Source: Ramazzottius varieornatus (taxonomy: Eukaryota > Tardigrada > Eutardigrada > Parachela > Ramazzottiidae). Taken from it: 64,000 bases of DNA. How positions within the stretch are numbered: position 1 is the first letter of the stretch; the number at the start of each line of letters is the position of its first letter. The DNA is taken from contig BDGG01000008.1 in assembly GCA_001949185.1 (NCBI GenBank), positions 59,648 through 123,647 on the forward strand. Reading direction: 5' to 3'. The notes under the pieces were generated by a model. The model did no database searches and was not told where the DNA came from. It worked only from the letters and a program-made list of their open reading frames with translations. Shown here piece after piece: positions 33,859 to 45,413 of this stretch. Position numbers and translations under genes: made by a program.

Positions 33859-36852
33859 ATGGCTTATCGACCAAGCAACTACCATCCGCGGGAGTCGAAC
33901 ATCTACCGGTCATCATCGATGTCAACGGGAATGAACTACAACCCAAATGGAGCTGGTATGCAGCATAATCACTATTACGGAAGCGCCCTGGACATGAGCG
34001 TCGTGGGAAACGGCGGGCATTCTAATCGACCAAGCCTTCTGTCGTCAACTCCTCTAGCACGAAAGTAAGATGAGAGACTTGTGTGCTGAAATGTAGAAGC
34101 AGTTGGTTAGACGACCAGTAACGTTGCACGCGAATTCATTTCTTGTAGACTCAATGAGGCGGTAAACACGAGCGTCATCCATTCCACAAACGGGAATGGC
34201 CATTACCAGTCTTCTCAACCCTCGACCAGCCAAGGAGGATACCTGCAGGATGGCCATATGGGACGACCAACTGCTTCGATTAGCGGCATGAGTTCATTTG
34301 CTGATCGACAGTCGATGGCCCCTTTCACCTCCTTCACTCAGCCCTCAGCTCCCTTGCAAGACCCTCGGCCAACCGACAAACATGACTTCCGAAAAAACGT
34401 GGCTGTAAATTTGTTTCAGGTACTGTTAGCAAGTTCGAATACGTGTTTCGCCCCTATCACTATCATTGACGAACGGTACTATCTTTGCAGTTTTTGCAAG
34501 GGCACGGTTTCGACTGGCAGCCGGCCAACTGTAAGAGTGCCTTTTCGGAAGCAGCACTCAATCCAGCTAGCCGGCAGACCTTTGAGAAGGTATTTGAGTT
34601 CCTCATAAAGCAAATATGTGGCGGAGACTACTCCTTGGATGGAAAGAAAATTGAGGTGGAAGTCATGTCGAATGCCAGTAAACTGGGCTATCCGTTCGCA
34701 AACTTACTGAAGCCCAACGTCCTGAAAGCGCCTAACATTCCGAATGCTGTTCCTGTCGTGTGTGGATTTCTGGATTGGTTAAGGGAAGAAGCCGAAGCTT
34801 GGGAGGTTTTGTCGACTTCAGGTAACAGGGAAGCTCTCGAGTCTGGCTATGGTTCACTGTTCCATCGAGCGGAAGAGGGAATGGGACCCAACGGCAAGAA
34901 CATTGAGAACGTTTTCCATAATGTAAGTGATAATCGTTAAAATTTGACGGTCTGACACTTCATCAATATATGTACTATTCGGAAGCTCGGCGAACCGAAC
35001 TCGGCAGGATTGTGTTCCCAAGTGGCGCATTTATCCAGTGTTGTAGGCCGAGAGCTCGCGCAACTTGAGAAAACGATCGTGTTGAGTTTGTTGGCCGAGT
35101 TCCCAGTTATCTTCAATGAAAAACATTCAGGTATGTTTCTCCTTACAGGCACGACTGACTTTCATGGCAGAAGCTTACAACCGCGCGCAGCAGAATCCGA
35201 CCGGGGATGGTATCTACACCGAAGACATTCTGGATCGGTTTAAGCAAAAACTAGGTACTTACCCTCTATCAACACTTCACACCACGACACTTTTCAATCA
35301 CGGATCCACTTAAATGAGCGCAAAGAGCAGTAATGGCTTTTTTCCTTATGCAGATCCGTGCGTCGATACTTCCGTTGACTTGGAGGGACTACAAGCGGAG
35401 CTCGTGGAGAGAGCCGCATGTATCAGGGAGAAGACGGCAAACTACGAGGTTTGGTCGACACTCGACAGTTCGGTGTTTGTGTTTTACTCTGTAGCTTGTT
35501 GTAAAATTATCGTTTTTAGAGTTTGGACAAGCTGAAGGCTCGGCTAGAAGCGACCGAAGCTCGCATCGCACAGGCGAAGAAAAAGCACGATGAAGAGAAG
35601 AGCATGATCAACCGCACCGAGCACGAGCTGATGAAGTTCGCGGCGGACGAGAAGCAAATAGGTACGGTGCATATTATTACAATCTGTACGTAACTGGCAC
35701 ATATCAAACGGGAAGATGAGTAGCTGGTTCTTCTAGAGCAAGACAATCAACAGCTCTCTAAACAGATGGAGGAAGTCCAGAAGCAGATAAGGAGACAGAA
35801 GATCAGCAAGGACGAGCACCTGGAAAAGCTGGCGAAACAGGAAGAACTTCGTGCCCAGATTCGCGCTGCGACTGAAGAACTGGAGAGCATGGACCGAATG
35901 ATCGTGAAGCGTAAGCAGAATCAACAACGATACTGCGCCAAGGTGGGAGGTTTGGTCGCATACAGTTCCCTAGAAAAGTCGGAATTGAAAAACAATATAA
36001 ATATTCTGGCAAAGATTCAAAAAGTGTTGAAAGGCTTTGGTGATCTGTAGTTGCAAGATTCGGTGCAAATTCTGAAATTGGGCTTGGTTCAAATGGACGA
36101 CACAGCAAGACTGGACAAGCTGTCGGACTATACGGCGGACCAGGATGTCACCAAGTACATGGCGGATGTGAAGGCCGAAGTAACATGTGTCGTCTCACGT
36201 TTACGTTCCCGCTCGGATGAGCTGAGAGTGGCTATGCAAAGAACCAGGAACGAGTTGGCGGACCTGGAGAAGAAACGGGAACCTTTGCACGCCAACCTGG
36301 TCAAGACTGCTGAAACGGAGAAGACACTCCAGCTCGAAATCGAAACCCTGGTACGGGAAATACGGTTGAGCTTTCTTGAGACTAAGTTTTGACAGTGTTC
36401 CGTTTCTAGAAGAATGGTCAGGATACTAGTGAGGCCGAAAAGAGACTGGAAGAGAAGAAGCGTGCTCTGCTGGTGGATCAGCAAATGGCAAATGGTCAAC
36501 TGGATGCGGCCAAGACAGGTTGTCAGAAGGCCGAACATCGGTACGAAGCGTACGCCAAAGCACAAAAGAAGATCAAGGAAGCTTTGGCACTGCGGAAGGC
36601 GGCGGACGTGAGACTTCGGACGGAACACGTGGAAAAACAGCAGGTACTAATATACGCTCCTGGTTTCCTCTCAAAAGTATTCGCAAACGCCTAAGCCTGC
36701 GAAGACAATTGTGCACTTCACAGAGTCGTTGTAAACATCTCGAACAGATTCTGGCCGGTATCGAGAATAGCGGTAATGAGGCCGGGGAAGCGGTGGCGGA
36801 CTTACAGAGGAGCATGCTGAATGCAATGCAAGGTATGGAGAAGCATGCCTGA
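33859..36852 (+). CDS. NDC80: Kinetochore protein NDC80/HEC1
   Basis: Microtubule-binding subunit of the outer-kinetochore Ndc80 complex. Eleven exons (33859-34064, 34149-34419, 34491-34922, 34986-35130, 35171-35254, 35354-35448, 35520-35661, 35737-35942, 36051-36350, 36410-36643, 36724-36852) give 747 aa against about 640 in human. A long disordered Ser/Asn-rich N-terminus is followed by DPRPTDKHDFRKNVAVNLFQ, the usual entry to the calponin-homology domain, then TFEKVFEFLIKQI, LGYPFANLLKPN and VCGFLDWL. The remainder is an almost continuous coiled coil rich in Glu, Lys and Gln (for example SLDKLKARLEATEARIAQAK). The extra length lies in the N-terminus and the coiled coil. The start is the first ATG with an open frame into the N-terminal region. 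Confidence 0.93.
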
Positions 36853-37189
36853 TAAATTCAGGCATACTTCATGATGGTACTGTATCTCGTACTGTAGATC
36901 ACCGGATATACTGAGCGAGACGTGTTTTAGGTCAATAGTGAACAACTCCGAAAGGGATCGACTTGTTTCTCTTCTCATTTGTTGATAGTTCAATTCCATT
37001 ATTCTGATCGATTTTATTCGAATTTTTCCTTTTAAAGTTGTTCTGTAGAACTTGGCAGTCTACTGCTGGTTTGATGGCGATCCGCCAAGTAGCCATGCAA
37101 CATTGGTAAATGTAGTTTTCCGTTTTGCATAAAGTATTAGAAGCTGGTTAGCACCTGTATTTTCAACTCTTTCGCAATCTACTTGTAAA
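36853..37189. other. Short intergenic spacer NDC80-DNALI1
   Basis: 337 bp between two plus-strand genes; NDC80 3' UTR and DNALI1 promoter. Nothing else recognised. Confidence 0.4.
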
Positions 37190-38662
37190 ATGGCCGTATC
37201 GGAAGGACTAAAAGCTGCGGCGCCGGCGGAACACCTCGTTAGGCACGATGTTCCGGAAATCTTGGTGGAGAAGCCTGATATGGTCAAGCCGGGAGTGCGT
37301 AAGGGATTTTGCCTTTCTGTGTTGTTCATCACTTTTAGTCTGGTACTAATGACCGGGAATCACTCTTCTTTAGATGAGCAAAGGCAAGACTGCACCAGCT
37401 CCAGAAACGGCGAATGATCAGCTAAGCTACTTTTTGCCAGTGTTACCAAAGCTAGAAAGACGGGAGAACCATAAGACCAATGTCTCTTCAGCAGAACCCA
37501 TCCTCGACTTTATACTTCCTCCCCGGTATGTTATGATTAATCAATCGGAACAGCAACGCAAAACTACAGTAGGAGCGTCTGTGTTGCTTGGTAGACTGAT
37601 GGTCTCTTTTCGGCTTTTCCACAAGACGTCACTGCGGGCACACAGTATAATACTGTACAGTAATTTTTATCGCGACAGAGTTTGGGTCGCTAATGGACAT
37701 CAGTACACGCAGAAAATCTCCCGGTGTGCTGCTAGCAGAATGGACGTGATCAATCTGCAGGTGGGTAAGTGACAAGTCCTCTTACCGCCGCGACTTTAAA
37801 CAAGAACGGTGAACCGGAAGATCAGCAAGTCATTCTAATTTTTAGGAAAGACTGGATGCTCGCCTGCATCAGCTTCAAGCGCGCGAAATGGGTATTTGTC
37901 CTATAAGGAGAGACCTTTATTCGCAGACATTCGGTATGTAATTTCGCGATTGCAATCCCGTGTGCACTTTGTCGCTGTGGCTAGCTGAATATTGCGTCGG
38001 TAGTATTATATACGGTAGTGTTTCTGGTTGCAGATGAGCTTATACGGCAGATAACACTGGACAGTCCGGACCGAGGTCTTATGTTTCTTCGTATACGGGA
38101 TGAGATCAGAATGACCATGGCAGCATATGAGACTCTGTTTGAACGAGGTGTGGCGTACGGGTCGCGGAATGCTCTAACATTCGAACAACAGAAGGAAGGC
38201 ACTTCTGAGAAGGTACTATGGCCGTATGGCACACATCAGTAAAGTCCTTCGCCTTGCAAAAAGTTTACTCCGGTCAATTGCAAGCTGGGTGTTTCAGGTG
38301 CAAGAAGCTGGGGAGGCGAATCGAGAACTGGAACGACAGATCAACGAATGGAAGCTTAAATGCGAGCTGTTGGAGAAAAAGCACAAAGACTTGCAAGAAC
38401 TTGACGATAAGCGACACCAGGAACAACTGAAAGCCGAGAAAAGACCGGGAATATGGCTGAAAGTAAGCTGAAGCCCCTTGCTGTTCGTGTGCTTTTGCTG
38501 GTTGTCTGACTGGTCTGGTTACAGAATACCTTGGACGCAATAATGAGCCATACCCGTTCCGACTTCTATTCCGCCAACTCTGGTGGAGGTATAGGTCCTG
38601 CCAGGTCGGAAAGACTGGCGGAACAGAGTGAGAACCACGAGGAAGCCAACAAGAACGAATAA
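37190..38662 (+). CDS. DNALI1: Axonemal dynein light intermediate polypeptide 1 (p28/p33)
   Basis: Inner-arm dynein subunit of motile cilia and sperm flagella. Seven exons (37190-37294, 37374-37525, 37679-37760, 37846-37933, 38034-38212, 38298-38462, 38525-38662) give 302 aa. Recognised blocks: ILDFILPPR, RMDVINLQERLDARLHQLQA, REMGICPIRRDLYSQTFDEL, the diagnostic RGLMFLRIRDEIRMTMAAYE, and a C-terminal coiled coil (NRELERQINEWKLKCELLEK). The C-terminus has a Gly/Ser-rich tail. The first donor was placed after codon 35 to keep frame with exon 2. The gene appears intact, implying flagellated cells such as sperm in this animal. Confidence 0.95.
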
Positions 38663-39201
38663 GCTTCACACTAGCCTGTTCCAGTGCTACTTCCGGGTTC
38701 TTTGGTCCTCTCCACAACTCTGATCAATAAGCCGGTGTGTTCGACATACCGTATCAACAGATTGCCGTTTCATTCAAGCTGTGTAGACGCTGGAGCCAGG
38801 AAACTATTCTTTCCAAAGCCATGCTTTGGATTCTCCAAAAATCATCGTGCGAAAAAAACTATTAACAAAATATAAACATAATCTCTTTTGTCTACAACAA
38901 AATTCATAAAAAGCTATTCATAATGTAAAATCAGAGGGAGCAATGACGGCTCTTATCACACTGCTTCTTTGATAGACGTTCTTCTTGCGAGCGATATCTG
39001 AAACTGGCCACAAAACATTCTTTTTCCATGGCGCAGCAAATAAACGGCATAATCACAGGTGCAAGCAAGGCAGTAAGATAGTGCAGAAGTTCCGCACTTG
39101 AGATAAGGTACTTACCGTTGAACGAGATGGGAATGACGCATGAAACGTGGCATACTACGGTACAACCCTCGTAAACGTGGAAAGGACAACAATAAATAAA
39201 T
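38663..39201. other. Convergent intergenic region
   Basis: 539 bp between the DNALI1 stop (+) and the UMP-CMP kinase stop (-). A/T-rich UTR-like sequence; no gene seen. Confidence 0.4.
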
Positions 39202-39867
39202 TTAATGAGCCAGTAAATCGTTCTCGAAAAGTCCATCTTTCGAAACAACCTCCCGTAACACTGCCATCACATCCTCATGGACCGACTGCATTGGTCGCGT
39301 AGAGTCGACACTCCTCACAAGGCCTTTATCCTCGTAAAACTTGACAATAGGCAGAGTATCGTGCAGGTAGGTCTGAAATCGCTTCTTGAGGCTGTCAGCA
39401 TTGTCGTCTATGCGACCGGAAGTGGCACCTCTGGACAGAATCCTCTCCACACAAATATCCTCCGGTGCTTGCAGGAATAGCAGAAAGAGAAAGTCGGTCT
39501 TGTGACCCATCTGGTTGATCCACCCTTGCAGATTATCGAAGTTCCGGGGGAAGCCGTCGATTAGGAAGTATTCTTTTCCGCTCATCTTCATAGCTTTCTC
39601 TAATAACGAGCATGTAATTTCCACAGGTACTATCTTGCCGTCCTTGATGTAGCTGGCAATCAGGTCTCCGTACTGAGATCCTGATGTCGCACATTCTTGC
39701 CGGAGAAGGTCGCCTGCGGAGAGGTGAACGAAGTTGGTCTTGGAAGTAATTAGGCTGCATTGCGTCCCTTTGCCAGAGCCCGGTGCGCCTAACACGAAGA
39801 CGACGTTAGGTTTCATTCCATCTTCTACTTCTGCCTTGTCGCCACTCATCTTCGTAGTGTCTGACAT
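39202..39867 (-). CDS. CMPK1: UMP-CMP kinase
   Basis: Single-exon gene of 221 aa that phosphorylates UMP and CMP with ATP. The motifs are canonical: P-loop GAPGSGKGTQC, HLSAGDLLRQE, FLIDGFPRNFDNLQGW with the phosphate-binding Arg, and lid RGATSGRIDDN followed by KKRFQTYL. The DNLQGW signature points to UMP-CMP rather than adenylate kinase. No intron interrupts the coding frame, whereas the degenerate paralogue at 5627-6374 has an intron just before the lid Arg-Cys. The intact gene could thus derive from a retrocopy or have lost its intron. The start is the first ATG of the frame (MSDTTKMSGD). Confidence 0.95.
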   Translation of the reverse strand: MSDTTKMSGDKAEVEDGMKPNVVFVLGAPGSGKGTQCSLITSKTNFVHLSAGDLLRQECATSGSQYGDLIASYIKDGKIVPVEITCSLLEKAMKMSGKEYFLIDGFPRNFDNLQGWINQMGHKTDFLFLLFLQAPEDICVERILSRGATSGRIDDNADSLKKRFQTYLHDTLPIVKFYEDKGLVRSVDSTRPMQSVHEDVMAVLREVVSKDGLFENDLLAH

Positions 39868-40411
39868 CCCGGAGAATCGTTAGAGAATGGCACGCATGCA
39901 GGCAGCGGGTACAAATCAGGCGAGGCACCGAAGCGATGGTTGCTGCTGCAGAAGCCACAAGAGAAGGTGACACGACGCAACCTGCAGCGGTGCACCACTT
40001 GGGACTCCTGAACTTTCGGATCCTTCGCATATGGATAACACAACCTAAGATGCGACGCCGACAGAAAATTTGCTGACATAAGCATTAAGATGATTGTTAA
40101 CTGAAGAAAGTCATTTCGGACTGTGTGATTTGGTCAATGGCCAAAACTGTTCAGGAATCGATTTTTTCATCTGGGGCAGTTAGGGCGAGTTGAAAAGGCT
40201 GATGCAGCCTTGTGTAGCACTCACTGAGTATCTCATGGTGTGAAGCTCATGGGCGGCAGATGAACATTAAGCGAGATATCACTTCGGCAGATTAGGGTCC
40301 ACCGTTATGAATGAAGGGATATGTTCCACCACCACCTAAACATTCTAGTCTTATTTCCACTGCCAACAATGACATGGAATCATCATGTCCACTTGTACAG
40401 ATAATCAATGG
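39868..40411. other. Intergenic region upstream of CMPK1
   Basis: 544 bp with no convincing exon; should contain the CMPK1 promoter. Confidence 0.4.
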
Positions 40412-40537
40412 CTAATTACAAGTGTAGTTCCGTATTTCAACTAGGTCAGAAATTACGCTGTGACTACCACGTTCGCACTCCTGCTCCTCTGACTTCACGC
40501 AGATATCAATAGTACACGCCTGACCGCAGCAAGAACT
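40412..40537 (-). CDS. Orphan terminal exon encoding a cysteine-rich peptide
   Basis: Minus-strand block of 41 codons plus stop, starting right after a good acceptor (TTTTTGTTGCAG) at 40538. It begins SSCCGQACTIDICVKSEEQE followed by Cys, and ends EIRNYTCN. The CC-x3-C pattern followed by TIDI recalls the A chain of insulin-like peptides, but the following Cys spacing (x4-C-x7-C) is not the usual x8-C. Upstream exons would lie across or beyond the assembly gap at 40621-40670 and were not found. It may be the last exon of a secreted peptide gene truncated by the gap, or a chance open frame. Confidence 0.35.
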   Translation of the reverse strand, partial: SSCCGQACTIDICVKSEEQECERGSHSVISDLVEIRNYTCN

Positions 40538-40570
40538 CTGCAACAAAAATTCTTCCCAAAAATACACTAT

Positions 40571-40734
40571 TGCACACGCGCCTGGCCTAACTGTTGGCAT
40601 GGACAAAAGAGTTGGCAGCCNNNNNNNNNNNNNNNNNNNNNNNNNNNNNNNNNNNNNNNNNNNNNNNNNNGTTGCCGCTTTCGACCGGCTGCCAGCTGTT
40701 TTTTCCATGGCACCAGTTAGGCCAGGCGCGTGCA
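40571..40734. repeat. Inverted repeat flanking the assembly gap
   Basis: Left arm 40571-40620 and right arm 40687-40734 are inverted copies, about 43 of 48 aligned positions identical, both containing CGCCTGGCCTAACTG. The left arm stops exactly at the first N. The gap therefore lies in the loop of a hairpin or in a larger foldback element the assembler could not cross. Confidence 0.85.
40621..40670. other. Assembly gap (50 N)
   Basis: Fifty consecutive N; a round number, so the true size is unknown. Confidence 0.99.
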
Positions 40735-41459
40735 CACCCTTGCATAGGGGAAACTCTTTCCTTGTACAGGGGCAGGTGGTCAGCCAAAGGGTGGCCACTG
40801 GTCAATCGGTACTTGTGGGTGCGCAGAGGTGCGCGTGGGTTATCGAATGCCCCTCATTAAAACCAGCAACTTGATGTTGTTGGATGCGTTCTTGAATCCA
40901 TAGGAGCAAATCACCCAGTTCCATATGATTTTTTTCAACTGTTATTCTCTTAATGGAAGCAAGGAAGAACAATAACGATTTTCGTTTCCGGTCCACATGG
41001 ACCGGTGGTAAATTTTTTTGATACCAGAGCATGAGATAGTCCCCGGGGTCGGACAACTGGTGAGCATGGATGTCAGGATGTGCCAGCAGACGACACGGAC
41101 CCGCTCTGAACGAAAATCAACAATCAATCATTAGGCAAACTCCCAGGCTAGATCATTGCACTTTCGAATTGTGCGTTATCTGATCGAACCGAAAGCAATA
41201 ATTATAACATTGCATTGGTTAGTCATTGCTTGTGGAGTTTCGTGGACGGCATGGCCCGCGCTCGGCGCGCTGTCTCCCGATACACCCATGCTGATCTGCC
41301 AGCCAAGTTGAGCCAGCAAGGTCAAGGTCGGGGCCCCCTCTAACGGGGCGAAACAGCAACAAACAATTTTTTAAGATGAAATTATTTTGTCTAAATTTCT
41401 GGATCTTCCAAGTTCTGACTTCTGACATCTCTCTCCATCTTCTCGCCGTTGAAGTGACC
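40735..41459. other. Intergenic region upstream of ELP2
   Basis: 725 bp. A minus-strand frame of 84 codons (40802-41056) contains HMELGDLLLWIQERIQQHQ and looks somewhat coding-like, but it has no family features or confirmed splice sites. It should contain the ELP2 promoter. Confidence 0.3.
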
Positions 41460-44400
41460 ATGGTCCATGCGGAATTATCTTACCTAAGTGCAGGATGCAA
41501 CACGTCACCGCACTGTGTGGCTTGGGGACCAAACGGTATCCTGCTCTTCGGAAGCGACGTGAACATCATAGCGTGTAGCACAGTACGTGAGATCATTTCC
41601 ATGTTAACAGTCTGAAACCTATTCCCAGTGAGCAAAAGGATCAAGTAGTAAGATTAGACGTGCGTCTGGTGGCGATCACTGTGTTAATGCTTTTAGGCAC
41701 GTGCCGGGAATACAACGGTGATTCACGCCGATCAGTCACTCCGGCACCATACCGGCATGGTTAACTGCGTGAGATGGATCAGCAATCTGGAGCCTGCAAC
41801 AGGTAATTCGAGCTATTAGGGATAATGTATCAAAATTTGGTCGCGGACCCGGTTCGATGGACTGTGCTAACCAAGAGGGGCCGTTTACTCTAAGGGAACC
41901 GAAGTAGAAGATAATATTTCCGTTTATGCAGAGCCGGTGGATGAGTTTATTTCGTTGTCGTCCGACAAATTGTGCACCGTATGGACTGTCCAGCGCGGAT
42001 TGACTGCAAGCGGAGACGAAAGAGGGTTCACGGTGAACTTGAAAAGAATATCCAGGCTGTAAAACCAATTTCATGAAAAGTTGCTTTTTTAGCATTTGGT
42101 GGTCCAACAACTGGAATGTTCTGCTGCTTTGCAAGTCGGTCGATGTGTCTACCTTCCCGGAGGATCAAACCAAGCAGAGACTAACACGAGACCCGCGATT
42201 CTAGCTGTTGCTGCGATTGACGGTACACTGTCGGTATGGAAAAGACTGAACAAGTTGGGCTTCGAACTTGTCACTTCGGTGAACTTTGGGCGTGGCTTGA
42301 TTTTGGACCTGGACATCACAAACATTCCTGGTTCCAAACATCATCTGTTGGCTTGTGGTGCCGATGACGGCAAAGTTCACTTGTACAGTCTGTCGGCCGA
42401 GACTAACGAGTGTCAGAAGCTGACAGCGCTCGAAGGACATGAAGACTGGGTTCGCTCAGTCGAGTTCTCCGCCTTGGATGACAGTGGGTCAGTACATCTA
42501 CTCAGCGCTAGTCAAGATTGCACTGTTCGTTTATGGACGATTCGGGAAGAACAGTCGCGAGCGTTGAAAGACGGAGATTTGTGGAATAAAGTCAATAGTA
42601 AAATCATCCGTATGCCCGGTATGAAAACAGAAACACGTCAGGCGGGAATTATATTGCTGATATGTTCTCTCGCGTTGGCAGGAACTACAACGAACCATGT
42701 GGTTACGTTCGACACGCTTCTTCTTGGACACGAGGGATGGATCTATGGAGCTCACTGGGCGCCGTCTGTTTTGGAGGAGTCAGGCAGAGTCAGACAGCCG
42801 TTAAGAATCCTCACGTCGTCGATGGACAAGTCGCTGGTACTGTGGGAACCACAGGAAGAATTTGGAGGAATATGGACGGAGACGGTATCGCCAACCTCGT
42901 CATATGCTAGTGCTGCATTACGACTATATTGCGCTTGTTTTGCAGGCTCAAGTGGGCGAAGTCGGGGGAAATACTCTTGGCTTCTACGGATGTCAGTTTG
43001 GTCCTGATGGGAGACTTATCCTAGCCCATAGTTTCTCGGGAAGCTTGCATGTCTGGTCAATGGCAGAAGTAAAGTTGACTTTCATTTAGACTGTAGGCAA
43101 ATATGATCGAAAGATGATAGCTTTACGGCCTTAGGATGCATCGTGGAGACCTTGTGTCGTCCCTAGTGGGCACTTCGCACCTGTGAGCGATCTGAGCTGG
43201 GATCCACAAGGACGCTACATCCTCTCGACAAGCCAGGATCAGACTACACGATTGCATGCGCGGTGGATACAACCTCAGAATCCGACACAAGTAAGCGTTG
43301 TCCGGCTTGATGAAATTTCGTAGGAGCTGGCAGTTCAAACTTGTGTTTCGTTGTCCATGTTCAGTACTCTTCACAGACTGACTGGCACGAGATGAGTCGT
43401 CCACAGGTCCACGGTTATGACATGCAATGCCTCGCTCCGACAGGTCCTTTCAGCTTTGCTTCGGGAGCCGAAGAGAAAATTGTCCGTTTATTCCAAGCGC
43501 CAAAGAATTTTCTGTCCAACTTCACCAGTCTTTCCGGCGAAACTACCTCGGCTGGAATGGTACGAGTTTCTAACTACATGGGCGGTTTTCGTTAAAGAAA
43601 GTACTGTGACGTGTTGGTTATTGAACCAGGTTGCGGCTCCGGAAGGCGCTAGTGTTCCCGCATTAGGTTTGTCCAACAAGCCGATATTCGGGCACGCCAG
43701 TGGCCAAGGTGACACAAGCCAAAGGCATCCATCGGACCGCTATGCGGAAAACACCTTCACTTCCTTGTTCATGACGCGTATGACGCGAAGTCCTATAGTA
43801 TTTTCTTTGGCCTTTGAAAGTTAACCGCTGGTCTTCTGCAGAACCACCACCGGAAGAAGACCTAATCCAGAACACACTTTGGCCGGAAACGGACAAGCTA
43901 TACGGACACGGCTACGAAATAGCAAGTCTGGCATGCAGTCATTCGAGCGACGGGCAGACTGTCTTGGCTTCTGCTTCAAGGGTAAGTTCAACCGAGAGTT
44001 TTCGCGGTTCATGATCATTTTATCTTTTTCGACTATTAGAAGATCGGCAAACGAACTCGTCACGGTGCGCACGTGTTCAGTCTTATTGGATTAAGGCGTG
44101 CGCCACTACTCCAGAAACTTCATAATCTAAATCAAATTGTTCGGATGCTTGACATACTTTTTCTAGGCTTCGAGACCCGAAGATGCAGAAATTTACCTGT
44201 GGTGCGCAACGTTAAGGTCTGTAGAGACGAGTGCACAGACGTGGAGTCTTGCCGGAAGGATCGACTGTCACACCCTGACAGTCACACAGATGGAGTTCTC
44301 CCATAACGACCAATACCTCCTTTCGGTCTCACGAGATCGGACATGGGCTCTCCACAAAAGAGATAGCCAGAAACCCGTCCAGTACGCCACATGTGCAAAG

Positions 44401-44959
44401 AGTGACAAGAAGAACGGACAGTCGCGAATCATATGGACATGTGCATGGACACCGGACGATCGGTACTTCGCTACTGGTTCTCGGGACAAAACTGTACGTG
44501 AACTTCCGAAGAGCTATTCTGGTGTCTTTTTCTAATTTCTTCGAACGGACTAGGTTTGTGTTTTGGGTGTTCGCGAAGAACCGTCGGTTACTGTCGTTGT
44601 GGACCTTATCTATCGACTCACCTTCGACGAAGCAGTGACGGCAATATCGTTGACGTTCGCCGAAACACAGAGGTAAATCAACGGTTCAGTTATAACTTCC
44701 GAAGGATTTTGATTGAAATGGCTTGGTTGTTAGGGTTCTGATGGCCATCGGGGAAGAGAATGGTACAATAAGGTTGTACACGTTCGACCGTGCAGGTACC
44801 GAGGAGCCTTCACCTGTTCTGGTGCTACCCGAAAGCCACAGCAGCACTGTCAATCGACTTCGGTTCAGACCTACAGCTGGTTCTTTATACTCTTCTTACA
44901 TTCAGCTGGCGACTTGTGGGAACGATAGGGCACTCAAGTTGTTCCAGATTAATTTCTGA
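41460..44959 (+). CDS. ELP2: Elongator complex protein 2 (WD40 protein)
   Basis: Scaffold of Elongator, which modifies wobble U34 in cytosolic tRNAs. Thirteen exons (41460-41582, 41697-41802, 41932-42032, 42093-42609, 42682-42884, 42946-43068, 43135-43290, 43377-43559, 43630-43777, 43842-43981, 44167-44493, 44554-44672, 44734-44959) give 823 aa, the usual size. Diagnostic blocks: [123 protein letters not shown] and [14 protein letters not shown], together two seven-bladed propellers. The donor at the end of exon 3 is a choice between two in-frame sites. The sequence 42610-42681 is treated as an intron because it would otherwise add a hydrophobic insert absent from the family. Exon 8 has tandem acceptors 12 nt apart. 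Confidence 0.95.
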
Positions 44960-45074
44960 CCAGCTTTCCAAGTCCTGCGCCGATGAATCTACTGTAGTAT
45001 TCAAGAGAAATAGTTTCTTTGTTGAAATAGTATCTGATGCCGACACGCCAGATGAAAATCCATATAAGGGCCGG

Positions 45075-45080
45075 AATAAA
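45075..45080 (+). promoter_or_regulatory. Polyadenylation signal for ELP2
   Basis: AATAAA 116 bp after the ELP2 stop, in the convergent spacer before the INTS12 stop at 45414. Confidence 0.45.
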
Positions 45081-45413
45081 AATTAGTACTGTAGTTTGCA
45101 AGAAAACATCGTCAGAGTCACGACGGACAAACTTCTTTAGAAACCGTTCATCTTTTCGAGCTTGGGTTGGCTTTAGTATCCTTCTTGATGCTGCTGGCGT
45201 ACCCTCCCAAACCTCGTCCTTGACTTCCACTGGCCGAAGTCTGAAAGCATCAGAACTCAGTTATCTTCAAACCGGCGTACACCTGTGAGAACCGAATTTG
45301 AGAAGCCGGCAGACGGAACCGTACAAGATCGTTATCCCCACAGTTTCAGTCAATAACAGTGGAAACGTGCGCTACTTGAGAGGGCGATCTCGCACATTTC
45401 GTGTGCCGTCTTG

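Noticed and set aside
42610-42681. Hydrophobic in-frame stretch in ELP2 ([12 protein letters not shown]) as a membrane segment
   Set aside because: It has a GT donor and AG acceptor in matching phase, is 72 bp long like other introns here, and ELP2 proteins have no such insert.
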